A stretch of 64,000 nucleotides of DNA from Lentibacillus saliphilus (lineage in GTDB: Bacteria > Bacillota > Bacilli > Bacillales > Amphibacillaceae). Position 1 is the stretch's first letter. Each line of letters begins with the position of its first letter. Positions 17,200 to 26,241 of this stretch are shown piece by piece. The position numbers and the translations under genes are program-made. The notes under the pieces are model-generated. The model searched no databases. It had not been told where the DNA came from and was given only the letters and a program-made list of their open reading frames with translations. The DNA lies in the NCBI RefSeq assembly GCF_019093865.1, contig NZ_JABJXD010000001.1:1-64000 (forward strand), given 5' to 3'.

Positions 17200-18427
17200 A
17201 GACAAAAAAATCATTGATATGTTAAAGTCATTGCCATCTATTGATGATGAACAGTCAAAAGATGAACTCTACCAACGTGTCATTCAAAACATAGAATCCC
17301 CACGCAACATCAAACGGAAAAAACACGTTATGCTATTTCCAATTTTAGCAACTGCGGCGGCCTTTTTAATTGGACTCATACTATTGCCGGGTTTATTTAA
17401 TGAAGAGGCAAATGAAGCAAATCACTTTGAAAAAGCGAATGACATACAACATGATGACGAAGGAAAAAGTGCTGATGATCAATCAAATAAGGAGATACAT
17501 GATGCTGAAAGTGACACATTTGATACCGATCAAGCAGCCATTGATGAACATGATCAAGAAGAACGTGCCGAAAAGGTGACTGAGGGTGACACCTTCTCTT
17601 CTTATGTTCTTAAACAATCCTCAGAATCACAACCATTGGTATATGGGGCATTACCTGATCAATATGCACAATATGTCATACCGATGACCTTTGTTTATGC
17701 GAACGCTGAAATTGCTACGGATAATGCACTGACTTCTTTTTATAACGAGTTAGAAAAGGTGTTAACGCCAAATGAGTGGGGAATGGGCGCCTTTCCGATT
17801 AAAGACATAACATTTCAAATCGATATGAAAGAAAATCGTGTGATTGCTGAAGTCGCAGATGATTTTTCAATTGGTGATGGATCAGCGCGGGCATATATGT
17901 TTGAGAAGACCTTAAACATGATGTTTCGTCCGCTAGGCATTCAACAGGTTGACTTTAAAACAGTCTCAGGTAAAGAAACTATAGAGCTCGGACCGTTTGG
18001 TGAGATTGACGAAATGCCAATTGAGGAAAAGGGTAAAGCGATTTATAAAATGTATTATCCAGATAAAGCAACTCGTTCATTTCTCTTACCTGTGCCGCAG
18101 GATGAAACAATTGATATCACAACAGGAATTTCTCTGATGAAGGAAAATGAACTTGCAAATGATGTGTTTGCATCTATTCCGGAAGATGTTAACTTAACGG
18201 CTTCAGTTGATGAGAATGTACTCATTTTATCTGTTGTCACACCAGAAAAGCTGGAAAATGATCGTGATACACAAGTCATGATTGAAGCGATGCTCATGAC
18301 AGCAAAAGATTTTGGCTTCACGCATGTTGTTGTTAAAAATAGCGGACTGGAAAGCATTGGTCCTTATGATGTCACAGAGAAGATTGCTGTTCCAAAGGCA
18401 ATTAATCCTATTGAAATAGCACAATAA
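17180..18427 (+). CDS. rsiX: Anti-sigma-X factor RsiX
   Basis: RsiX is the membrane-bound antagonist of SigX. The 415-residue protein has a short cytoplasmic N-terminal domain, a single membrane segment near residues 54-74, a highly acidic linker and a large extracytoplasmic domain. I chose the ATG at 17180 because AAGGGGAG lies about 8 nt upstream; a GTG at 17156 gives a longer but unsupported start. The gene begins inside sigX, so sigma and anti-sigma are translationally coupled. The acidic linker (about 80-140) is low complexity. Confidence 0.88.
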   Translation: MTSYDDKDKKIIDMLKSLPSIDDEQSKDELYQRVIQNIESPRNIKRKKHVMLFPILATAAAFLIGLILLPGLFNEEANEANHFEKANDIQHDDEGKSADDQSNKEIHDAESDTFDTDQAAIDEHDQEERAEKVTEGDTFSSYVLKQSSESQPLVYGALPDQYAQYVIPMTFVYANAEIATDNALTSFYNELEKVLTPNEWGMGAFPIKDITFQIDMKENRVIAEVADDFSIGDGSARAYMFEKTLNMMFRPLGIQQVDFKTVSGKETIELGPFGEIDEMPIEEKGKAIYKMYYPDKATRSFLLPVPQDETIDITTGISLMKENELANDVFASIPEDVNLTASVDENVLILSVVTPEKLENDRDTQVMIEAMLMTAKDFGFTHVVVKNSGLESIGPYDVTEKIAVPKAINPIEIAQ

Positions 18428-18444
18428 AAAATCTCTCAGCACAG

Positions 18445-18491
18445 GTCAAAAGAACGCTAACCCTTTTTAATGAGGTCTGCGTTCTTTTGAC
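18445..18491. terminator. Bidirectional terminator between rsiX and fer
   Basis: A perfect 13-bp inverted repeat (18445-18457, 18479-18491) has a 21-nt loop and A/T tracts on both sides. It serves the convergent rsiX and fer genes. Confidence 0.85.
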
Positions 18492-18529
18492 AATTTTTAC
18501 GGAACAACTTATGCTATATAGTGAACAGT

Positions 18530-18793
<264 letters not shown>

Positions 18794-18890
18794 TTAAACA
18801 CAAACCACATCATTTATTTTAAAACGACATGGACGAATTGACAACTCTGTATTACTCTTACACATATGCGAATCTATGCCTTAAAGGGAA

Positions 18891-19955
18891 TTGATGAATA
18901 TGCAGCTTGAAGGAATTATAATGACGTGTAGTGTAGCTATGCGCGAACATCGATCAACATCAGCTATCTTTAATATTATGACTGGAAAAAAATCAATTCA
19001 AACCGTCCAAGATGTTCACATATATCAGCTCGGAACTTTTTATGGTGTTTATAAGGAGCTCCAAAAATATGCCTTTGATCAAACGGTTACAACTATGATG
19101 AATAACCAATGGCTTAGGCAAATTGACGCGCATACAATGACACCAACACACTTGGGTGAGAAGTGGCTGCAACAGACATCGTTAAATCTGCAGCACTTTA
19201 ATGGACTTGCATACTCTAACGTTGAACCTGTATTTTCTAGTCGATTGTTATTGCTGATTCAAACACTTACAAACACAGCTCAAGGGCATTATTCATTTAT
19301 TCCTGTTGAAGATGATCGGTACATTACACAGTGGGTTAAATCGGTGTTTAAACAAATCAATAAACCTCATCAAGCGCTAAAAGCCATTTATGATGAATTA
19401 TACGATATCCTTAATACATTAACAGAATTGGAAGCCAGCCTTTTCGTAGATCGTTTAACAGGTTATCAGCATTATGGCATGAGCACGCCACAACTCGCTC
19501 ATAAATATCACTTAGATATACACACGGTAAAGCTATTGCTCAAAAAAGTTCATCATCAAATTATGAGACAAGTAAGTGAAGGTCATCATTATCCGACCTT
19601 AAGTATGATACGAGCTGATTTACAGCAATCTAACATGATTACACAATCAGCGAAGCAAACGTACGCACTTCTAAAAAAACAGTATACATTAGAGCAAATT
19701 GCTTTAATAAGACAATTGAAGTTAAATACGATTTATGATCATCTCGTTGAAATTGTATACGTTGATGCAAACATGTCACTAGAACCATATGTATCAAACC
19801 AAACAGAGCAAGAGATTATTGAAGCGATTTATGAAACACAGTCCTTTCGGCTGAAGGAAATTAAACAACGGGTCCATTCAGATGTATCATATTTTCAAAT
19901 TCGATTGGTATTAGCGGCCTTGCAAAGGACAGGTGATATAAATGGTGTGCTTTAA
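18891..19955 (+). CDS. ypbB: Helix-turn-helix protein YpbB, RecS partner
   Basis: This 354-residue protein corresponds to YpbB, which always sits before the short RecQ helicase RecS. It is helix-rich. Its C-terminal region (about 255-350) resembles the helicase-associated helix-turn-helix domain found at the RecQ C terminus, which RecS lacks; the two may act together. That functional idea is an inference from domain complementarity. AAAGGGAA precedes the ATG. It overlaps recS by 14 nt. Confidence 0.85.
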   Translation: MMNMQLEGIIMTCSVAMREHRSTSAIFNIMTGKKSIQTVQDVHIYQLGTFYGVYKELQKYAFDQTVTTMMNNQWLRQIDAHTMTPTHLGEKWLQQTSLNLQHFNGLAYSNVEPVFSSRLLLLIQTLTNTAQGHYSFIPVEDDRYITQWVKSVFKQINKPHQALKAIYDELYDILNTLTELEASLFVDRLTGYQHYGMSTPQLAHKYHLDIHTVKLLLKKVHHQIMRQVSEGHHYPTLSMIRADLQQSNMITQSAKQTYALLKKQYTLEQIALIRQLKLNTIYDHLVEIVYVDANMSLEPYVSNQTEQEIIEAIYETQSFRLKEIKQRVHSDVSYFQIRLVLAALQRTGDINGVL

Positions 19956-21486
19956 TTTAGAACAAGAACTATACACACATTTCCAATATGAAACCTTCCG
20001 ATTAGGGCAAAAAACTATTATCGAGGATGTCCTCAATGGTGAAGATGTGTTAGGGATATTACCAACAGGATCAGGGAAATCCGTTTGTTATCAATTACCC
20101 GCTAAATTACTTCCAGGCCTGACCATTGTCGTTAGTCCACTTATTTCACTCATGACAGATCAAGTAAAACAATTAAAAGCCCGGCATTATACAGGTGTCG
20201 TTGCACTTAATAGTTTTTTATCGATGAAAGACAGACAAGCTGTACTCCGAAATTTATCGGCATATAAGCTTATTTACATTTCACCAGAACTATTACAGCA
20301 ATCCCATGTTCTAAGCATGATTCAACAGCAGACGATTAGTTTGTTTGTCGTCGATGAGGCCCATTGTATCTCACAATGGGGACATGAGTTTCGCCCTGAT
20401 TATTTAAAGCTGTCAGCTATTATTGCACAGCTAGGTCATCCACCGATACTTGCCCTTAGCGCAACAGCCACACCTCGAGTACAAGAAGATATTATGGCTG
20501 CTTTAAAACGACCACATATGATGCGTCATATTTTTCCAATGGACCGAGAAAATATTGCATTTATTGTGGAAGAAACGGAAAACCCACAAGATAAGCTTGA
20601 GATTATGACATCGCTGCTGGCTAAGCATCACGTCCCGACCATTATTTATTTTTCTAGTCGACAATTAGCTGAACAATTAGCAATAACACTGTCTCAAAAA
20701 CTACCAGACCGTCGGATTGCTTATTATCATGGCGGAATGGAACAAACGGATAGATTATTGATTCAACAGCAATACATGACAGATCAAGTTGATGTCATAT
20801 GCTGTACAAGTGCTTTTGGCATGGGGATTGATAAAAGTAACATTCGACTCGTCATACACTACCACTTTCCAACAGAGCTTGAATCCTACATTCAGGAGGT
20901 TGGACGTGCCGGAAGAGATGGGGAACATAGTGTGGCTTTATTGCTATTTTCTGAAGCGGATATTATGATATCTGAAAATCTCATTACAAGAGAACTTCCT
21001 GATGAGGCGAATCTTGAAGGGATATTTCAGCGTATAAAGCAAATTTTACAGACGAATGATCGTGAATCTTCTGATGAAGAAATAGCTGCATTAATCAACT
21101 TAAATGAAATTCAATGGCGATATTTAAAACATCAGCTTATTAAACATGATATAATGAACGGAAAACAAGTGGTGTGTGATGATATGAAATGGGAACGTGC
21201 ACGTGAAGACATTCGCGCACATATTGTTGAGCGTATGTTTATCAAACGTCGTCAGCTTCGAAAAATGATTGCTTGGATTCGTGAATCCGATTGTTTAAGA
21301 CGACAGTTATATAAACATTTCCAAGACGGATACACAGAAAAACACGCCGAATGCTGTTCAAATTGTGGGTATACAATAAGAGATGTTCAACTAAAAGCTC
21401 AAATCCTCGAACAACAGAATAACAATTGGCAAGATCATCTGAAAAAACTTTTGTTACAGGATAATGTATATGCAAAAACAGAGTGA
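19942..21486 (+). CDS. recS: RecQ-family ATP-dependent DNA helicase RecS
   Basis: This 514-residue superfamily 2 helicase has Walker A TGSGKS at residues 42-47, DEAH at 138-141, the RecQ aromatic-loop region HCISQWGHEFRPDY, and motif VI QEVGRAGRDG near 318-327. A zinc-binding cluster with HAECCSNCGY near 472 follows. It is shorter than full RecQ and lacks an HRDC domain, which is typical of RecS. It probably processes recombination or replication-fork intermediates. The start lies inside ypbB and the end overlaps ypbD. Confidence 0.93.
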   Translation: MVCFNLEQELYTHFQYETFRLGQKTIIEDVLNGEDVLGILPTGSGKSVCYQLPAKLLPGLTIVVSPLISLMTDQVKQLKARHYTGVVALNSFLSMKDRQAVLRNLSAYKLIYISPELLQQSHVLSMIQQQTISLFVVDEAHCISQWGHEFRPDYLKLSAIIAQLGHPPILALSATATPRVQEDIMAALKRPHMMRHIFPMDRENIAFIVEETENPQDKLEIMTSLLAKHHVPTIIYFSSRQLAEQLAITLSQKLPDRRIAYYHGGMEQTDRLLIQQQYMTDQVDVICCTSAFGMGIDKSNIRLVIHYHFPTELESYIQEVGRAGRDGEHSVALLLFSEADIMISENLITRELPDEANLEGIFQRIKQILQTNDRESSDEEIAALINLNEIQWRYLKHQLIKHDIMNGKQVVCDDMKWERAREDIRAHIVERMFIKRRQLRKMIAWIRESDCLRRQLYKHFQDGYTEKHAECCSNCGYTIRDVQLKAQILEQQNNNWQDHLKKLLLQDNVYAKTE

Positions 21487-22054
21487 AATCATTAAGCAAT
21501 TATCGGACAAGCAGTTAACGATACAATTATACATGTCACAAGGGGTTATTTTTTTTACAGCGATCATTCTAAGTTTATTTTTATTCGAGGATTTTAGTCG
21601 TTGGTGGACGTTGTTTGATTGGCAATTGCTGCCGATCATCTATTATGGCGTTGGTTCTGGTTTAGTTGTTGTTGCGCTTGATATTGTTCTTATGAAGGTT
21701 TTCCCATCACGGTATTATGATGATGGGGGCATTAATCAACGAATTTTCCAAAATCGTTCTGTTATAAGTATTTTCACCATTGCAAGTGTTGTTGCGATAT
21801 CGGAAGAAGTGCTGTTTCGCGGGGTACTACAGACGACATTGGGCTACGTGATCGCTAGTACTCTATTTGCCCTTGTCCATATTAGATATTTGTCGAAGCC
21901 AGTTTTATTCGTGTCTATTTTATTTGTTAGTTTTTTTATCGGCTATATATATGAGTTGACTGCTAATCTATGGGTATGCATCATAGCACATTTTACAGTT
22001 GATTTTTTACTAGGACTTCTTATACGATTTCGTAAGTGGGGGGCGTTCAAATGA
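21470..22054 (+). CDS. ypbD: CPBP-family intramembrane metalloprotease YpbD
   Basis: This membrane protein has about five membrane segments and the CPBP (Abi/CAAX protease-like) motifs: EEVLFRG near residues 110-116, HIRYLS near 138-143 and a final H-x3-D near 170. Substrates are unknown. I prefer the ATG at 21470 because an AGGA site is 8 nt upstream; an ATG at 21464 would sit too close. The gene begins inside recS and its stop overlaps the next start by 4 nt, so four genes from ypbB onward appear to form one unit. Confidence 0.85.
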   Translation: MQKQSEIIKQLSDKQLTIQLYMSQGVIFFTAIILSLFLFEDFSRWWTLFDWQLLPIIYYGVGSGLVVVALDIVLMKVFPSRYYDDGGINQRIFQNRSVISIFTIASVVAISEEVLFRGVLQTTLGYVIASTLFALVHIRYLSKPVLFVSILFVSFFIGYIYELTANLWVCIIAHFTVDFLLGLLIRFRKWGAFK

Positions 22055-22371
22055 ATGATGAAGCAAATTTCCAAGACGATCAAGCAGCAGAACTTCGTAA
22101 ATTGATTGGTGAAGTGCAGGATGTCGAGCATAAAATTGAAGAATCGCCTTCACCGAGTGATCAACAATTTTTAGAAACCGATGACAAGATTGATATTTTA
22201 AACTTACCACCGAGGAAAACAGTCCATCAAAACGATAAAACCGGGTTTAAGTTCAAATTGCGCCGTCCATTGATTCGATTGATTGTCGTTAGTGTGATTG
22301 TATTATGCGTACTAATTGCTTCTTGGATCATGATGGATGACCACATGATCGATTCATTGATCCCATTGTAG
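22051..22371 (+). CDS. Short YpbE-like single-pass membrane protein
   Basis: This 106-residue protein has an acidic N-terminal half, then LPPRKTVHQN, a basic stretch and one membrane helix near residues 78-98, and ends about 8 residues later. The LPPR-x-VH, basic patch and helix order resembles the anchor of B. subtilis YpbE, which occupies this place and continues into an extracellular LysM domain. Here the LysM domain is missing. It begins with an ATGA overlap with ypbD and a GGGGGG site. It could be a reduced ypbE or an unrelated anchor. Confidence 0.6.
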   Translation: MNDEANFQDDQAAELRKLIGEVQDVEHKIEESPSPSDQQFLETDDKIDILNLPPRKTVHQNDKTGFKFKLRRPLIRLIVVSVIVLCVLIASWIMMDDHMIDSLIPL

Positions 22372-22390
22372 AAAATGAATATGACGGATT

Positions 22391-22445
22391 GTGCCCCCAT
22401 GCAAGTGAGCTTATATCATCACTTGTTGGGGGCACTTTAGTTTGT
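22391..22445. terminator. Bidirectional terminator between ypbE-like gene and cotJC
   Basis: A long stem (22391-22408 with 22419-22435, one bulge) starts GTGCCCCCA and is followed by T-rich sequence on the + side. It lies between convergent operons. Confidence 0.8.
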
Positions 22446-22478
22446 TTGTAACTCGTTTCAAAACACATGCCGTAAGCG

Positions 22479-23048
22479 TTAAAATATTTTTTTGCGATCC
22501 CGCTCGTCTTTTAAAATTTCAACCGCTTCTCTAAATCTTAGAGAATGAATGACCTCTCGTTCACGGAGGAATTTAAGACTGTCATTTAATTCTGGGTCAT
22601 CAGACATGTTAATAATCCATTGATACGTGGCCCGTGCTTTTTCTTCAGCTGCAATGTCTTCATAAAGGTCAGCTATCGGATCTCCTTTTGCTTGAATGTA
22701 AGTCGCAGTAAAAGGATCTCCTGCAGCATTTTGATAAAAAAGAGCGCGATCATGATTCGCGTAATGTGCTCCAAGTCCCGCTTCTTTAAGTTGCTCTGGT
22801 GTAGCGTCTTTTGTTAGTTTATAAACCATCGTCGCAATCATTTCTAAATGAGCGAATTCCTCTGTGCCAATATCGTTTAACAAGCCAACGACCTTATCAG
22901 GAATTGTATAACGTTGATTCAAATATCTTAATGCCGCTGCAAGTTCACCATCTGCACCACCATATTGTTCAATTAAATATTTTGCTAGTCTCGGATTACA
23001 GTCCCTGACCTTCACAGGGTATTGCAGTTTTTTTTCATAATACCACAT
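22479..23048 (-). CDS. cotJC: Spore coat-associated protein CotJC (Mn-catalase-like)
   Basis: This 189-residue protein belongs to the manganese-catalase-like CotJC family made in the mother cell. GTEEFAHLEMIATMVYKL near residues 61-78 and EDIAAEEKARATYQW near 131-145 supply the glutamate and histidine ligands of the four-helix di-metal site. I chose the ATG at 23048 because AGGAGG lies 8 nt upstream; a GTG one codon earlier is possible. It is the last gene of cotJABC, inserted here between ypbE-like and gudB. Catalase activity is inferred from the family. Confidence 0.95.
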   Translation of the reverse strand: MWYYEKKLQYPVKVRDCNPRLAKYLIEQYGGADGELAAALRYLNQRYTIPDKVVGLLNDIGTEEFAHLEMIATMVYKLTKDATPEQLKEAGLGAHYANHDRALFYQNAAGDPFTATYIQAKGDPIADLYEDIAAEEKARATYQWIINMSDDPELNDSLKFLREREVIHSLRFREAVEILKDERDRKKIF

Positions 23049-23077
23049 CACAATCTCCTCCTATTTAAATAGAGACG

Positions 23078-23341
23078 TTACACTTGCCACGGCCATGGGG
23101 TGTCGTTCCAATCCCACGGATAGTTAGAGTAGCTGCGACCATATTGCATTAGTGGCCCAAACTGCTTTTCAAATTCGCTTTTTAATGCTTTGCTTTTTTT
23201 GGCGTAGTGATTGAATTGTTCAATGGCATCCCAATCGTTCGGGTGTGTATCTAAATAAAGCGTTAATTCAACAAGGACAAAGTCGACAGCCTGAATGTCT
23301 TCGAGCTGTTTATAATATTCAGGGGGCATTTGTTTATTCAA
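23078..23341 (-). CDS. cotJB: Spore coat protein CotJB
   Basis: CotJB is a small protein of the inner spore coat, encoded with CotJA and CotJC. The protein is 87 residues from the TTG at 23341, which has GAGGTG 6 nt upstream inside the end of cotJA. A GTG at 23350 and an ATG at 23326 are alternatives. AVDFVLVELTLYLDTHP and the C-terminal YPWDWNDTPWPWQ are family signatures. It overlaps cotJA by 8 nt. Confidence 0.92.
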   Translation of the reverse strand: MNKQMPPEYYKQLEDIQAVDFVLVELTLYLDTHPNDWDAIEQFNHYAKKSKALKSEFEKQFGPLMQYGRSYSNYPWDWNDTPWPWQV

Positions 23342-23561
23342 GCTGATCACCTCGTTTTGCCGGGTTAGGGTACGGGCTGTATAAATCAGGCCATAATGTG
23401 CCGTGTAACAAGGCCTGTTTCGGGGTTTTAAATTGTGGCATACCCGGAGGTTGGAAATTGATATAGAGATTTGGCGGGGTACTGTAGCTTTTTACGCGGA
23501 TAGGTGGACAGGGATCGAACGGACTAATATAGGGTTCCCAATACTTAAATTGCGAAAACAT
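23334..23561 (-). CDS. cotJA: Spore coat-associated protein CotJA
   Basis: This 75-residue proline- and tyrosine-rich protein has the CotJA pattern (DPCPPIRVKSYSTPPNLYI, then GTLWPDLYSPYPN). The start at 23561 is set by a strong AAAGGAGG site; a longer frame reaching 23636 has no ribosome site and crosses the putative promoter. It is the first gene of a minus-strand cotJABC operon. In B. subtilis this operon lies elsewhere on the chromosome. Confidence 0.92.
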   Translation of the reverse strand: MFSQFKYWEPYISPFDPCPPIRVKSYSTPPNLYINFQPPGMPQFKTPKQALLHGTLWPDLYSPYPNPAKRGDQLE

Positions 23562-23602
23562 CACATATTCCTCCTTTCTTATAAATACATATGCATCCTT
23601 AA

Positions 23603-23633
23603 AAGGTATGAAATAAAGGTTTGTCTTATTCTG
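23603..23633 (-). promoter_or_regulatory. Candidate sigma-E promoter of cotJABC
   Basis: On the minus strand CATACCTT (23610 to 23603) matches seven of eight positions of the sigma-E -10. An AT-rich -35-like CAGAATAAG (23633 to 23625) lies 14 nt upstream but is a poor match. cotJ is sigma-E dependent in B. subtilis. Confidence 0.45.
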
Positions 23634-23701
23634 CATTTATACCGTTTGAAACTTAAAAAGGATTAGGAAGATGTTTTTGTATAAAAAAAGAATTCTTATG
23701 A

Positions 23702-23729
23702 TTGCATATTTATTATGAACGTGTATACT
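23702..23729 (+). promoter_or_regulatory. Sigma-A-like promoter of gudB
   Basis: TTGCAT at 23702-23707, a 16-nt spacer and TATACT at 23724-23729 precede gudB by about 54 nt. Confidence 0.6.
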
Positions 23730-23782
23730 AAACTCTGAGTACAACTTATATTAATATTTTTATGGATTTGTAGGAGGTAATC

Positions 23783-25060
23783 ATGGTGGCCGAGAAAGCA
23801 GCAGCTTCTAGCACAGAAAACGAACAGATGGATGTTTTGCATTCTACGAGGGTAGTTGTTAAAAATGCGTTGGATAAATTAGGTTATCCTGATGAGGTCT
23901 ATCAATTATTAAAGGAACCGATACGGATGTTATCTGTTCGTATCCCTGTACGAATGGATGATGGTTCCATAAAGATATTCACTGGTTATCGCGCACAACA
24001 TAATGATGCTGTTGGTCCAACAAAGGGTGGGGTTCGTTTTCATCCTGACGTAACTGAAAAAGAAGTGAAAGCGTTATCAATATGGATGAGTCTGAAAGCG
24101 GGAATTGTTGATCTACCATATGGTGGGGGTAAAGGTGGTATTATTTGCGATCCACGCGAGATGTCATTCAGAGAACTTGAAGGTTTAAGTAGAGGTTATG
24201 TAAGGGCTATCAGTCAAATTGTAGGTCCAACAAAAGACATTCCAGCACCAGATGTCTTTACAAACTCACAAATTATGGCTTGGATGATGGATGAATATAG
24301 CCGTATTGACGAATATAATAGTCCTGGATTTATTACGGGTAAGCCAATCGTTTTAGGTGGTTCACATGGTCGAGAATCCGCTACAGCAAAAGGGGTAACA
24401 ATTTGTATTAATGAAGCAGCTAAGAAAAAAGGGATAGAGCTCAAGGGTGCCAGAGTTATTGTTCAGGGATTCGGCAACGCCGGGAGTTTTCTGTCAAAGT
24501 TCTTGCATGATGCAGGTGCAAAGGTCATTGCAATATCCGACGCCTATGGTGCGATTCATGATCCAAACGGCCTAGACATTGATTATTTGCTCGATAGACG
24601 TGACAGCTTTGGTACGGTTACGAATTTATTTGATACGACCATTTCTAATAAAGATATGCTAGAGCTGGATTGTGATATCCTTGTACCAGCTGCAGTTGAG
24701 AATCAGATTACAGCTGAAAACGCACCGAATATTAAAGCGAAAATAGTCGTGGAAGCTGCGAACGGGCCAACAACGATGGAAGGAACTAAAATTTTGACTG
24801 ACAGGGGGATTTTACTCGTCCCTGATGTTATGGCCTCTGCTGGTGGTGTAACAGTTTCTTATTTTGAATGGGTCCAGAACAACCAAGGCTACTATTGGTC
24901 AGAAGCGGAAATTGATGAAAAACTACATGAAATTATGATCAAATCATTTAATACAATATACAAAACTGCCCAAACACGACGAATTGATATGAGACTTGCC
25001 GCATATATGGTCGGGGTGAGAAAGATGGCCGAAGCTGCACGATTCCGTGGCTGGGTATAA
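23783..25060 (+). CDS. gudB: NAD-specific glutamate dehydrogenase GudB
   Basis: The enzyme oxidatively deaminates glutamate to 2-oxoglutarate. The 425-residue protein has the catalytic region with K105 and K117 in PYGGGKGG, PAPDVFTN near 157, and the Rossmann motif GFGNAG near 230-235. In the B. subtilis 168 allele a tandem VKA duplication inactivates the enzyme; here VKA occurs once (residues 95-97), so the protein should be active. The ATG follows AGGAGGT. The gene is monocistronic, with its own promoter and terminator. Confidence 0.96.
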   Translation: MVAEKAAASSTENEQMDVLHSTRVVVKNALDKLGYPDEVYQLLKEPIRMLSVRIPVRMDDGSIKIFTGYRAQHNDAVGPTKGGVRFHPDVTEKEVKALSIWMSLKAGIVDLPYGGGKGGIICDPREMSFRELEGLSRGYVRAISQIVGPTKDIPAPDVFTNSQIMAWMMDEYSRIDEYNSPGFITGKPIVLGGSHGRESATAKGVTICINEAAKKKGIELKGARVIVQGFGNAGSFLSKFLHDAGAKVIAISDAYGAIHDPNGLDIDYLLDRRDSFGTVTNLFDTTISNKDMLELDCDILVPAAVENQITAENAPNIKAKIVVEAANGPTTMEGTKILTDRGILLVPDVMASAGGVTVSYFEWVQNNQGYYWSEAEIDEKLHEIMIKSFNTIYKTAQTRRIDMRLAAYMVGVRKMAEAARFRGWV

Positions 25061-25092
25061 ATGTGTCCTAATCATTGACCATTCAATAGGCG

Positions 25093-25128
25093 AAAACTCT
25101 TATCATATGTTAAGGATAAGAGTTTTTT
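25093..25128 (+). terminator. gudB terminator
   Basis: A 12-bp stem (25093-25104 with 25115-25126) has a 10-nt loop and a run of six T residues. Confidence 0.85.
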
Positions 25129-25173
25129 GCCTTTAAGCTGTATGCGATCGATTTTATAAAGGAGAGGCTCATT

Positions 25174-26175
25174 ATGAAAGAACAACACGAAACAGTCATT
25201 ATTGTAGGAGGCGGACCGTGTGGTATGTCCTGTGCAATTGAATTACAAAAGCAAGGCATCGATCCACTTATTATAGAAAAAGAGAATGTTGTTCATACCA
25301 TTCATCAGTTTCCTACACATCAAACGTTTTTTAGCTCCAGTGATAAATTAGAAATAGGCGATATCCCTTTTATTACAGAAAAACAAAAACCTGTACGAAA
25401 TGAAGCACTCGTTTACTATAGAACGGTTGCAAAGCGACAAGAGCTGAGGATGAACACCTTTGAAAAAGTTGTTTCAATTAAGCAGTCACAGCATCTATTT
25501 CATGTAGATGTAGAAACGGCCACAGGGCATAAAAAGGCATATACAGCAAGCTATGTTGTAATTGCAACTGGATACTATGACCAGCCAAATATGCTTCGAG
25601 TCCCTGGTGAAGACATGCCGAAAGTGATGCACTATTTTAAAGAAGCACATCCATATTTTAATAAGGATGTTGTTGTAATTGGTGGAAAAAATTCAGCTGT
25701 TGATGCTGCTCTCGAGCTTTATGCTGCGGGGGCACGTGTGACTGTGTTGTATCGAGGAGAGGCCTATTCGCCTAGTATTAAACCGTGGATTTTACCAAAT
25801 TTTGACCAATTAGTAGAAAAAAAACATATTCGCATGGTGTTTAATGCACATGTTCAAAGCATAACAGAGACGTCTGTCACATACGCAAAAGACAATGAAA
25901 TGTATACGATTGATAATGATTTTGTATTTGCAATGACAGGATATCGACCTGATGTAACGTTTTTACAACGAGCAGGTATCCATATTGACCGTGATTCTGG
26001 TAAACCGTCATTTGATGAGCAGACGTATGAAACAAACATATCAAACATTTTTATTGCTGGCGTTGTTGCAGCTGGGTTTAACAACAATAAAATATTTATT
26101 GAGAATGGTCGTTTTCATGGCGCTTTAATTGCAACCGCCATTGCCGAAAGAGAAGACACGAGCAATAAAAATTAA
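25174..26175 (+). CDS. ypdA: Bacillithiol disulfide reductase YpdA (Bdr)
   Basis: YpdA is an FAD- and NADPH-dependent oxidoreductase that reduces oxidised bacillithiol. The 333-residue protein has the FAD Rossmann motif GGGPCG (12-17), which includes the proposed active cysteine C16, and a second nucleotide-binding segment VVVIGGKNSAVDAALE near 167-182. AAAGGAGAGG precedes the ATG. The bacillithiol synthesis gene bshA lies about 32 kb downstream in this window, consistent with a bacillithiol-using cell. Confidence 0.93.
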   Translation: MKEQHETVIIVGGGPCGMSCAIELQKQGIDPLIIEKENVVHTIHQFPTHQTFFSSSDKLEIGDIPFITEKQKPVRNEALVYYRTVAKRQELRMNTFEKVVSIKQSQHLFHVDVETATGHKKAYTASYVVIATGYYDQPNMLRVPGEDMPKVMHYFKEAHPYFNKDVVVIGGKNSAVDAALELYAAGARVTVLYRGEAYSPSIKPWILPNFDQLVEKKHIRMVFNAHVQSITETSVTYAKDNEMYTIDNDFVFAMTGYRPDVTFLQRAGIHIDRDSGKPSFDEQTYETNISNIFIAGVVAAGFNNNKIFIENGRFHGALIATAIAEREDTSNKN

Positions 26176-26241
26176 GAATACGGTTTTCATTTCTTTAAGT
26201 AAATGATACGATGACAGTATCAACTTGAAAGAGGGCATTTT

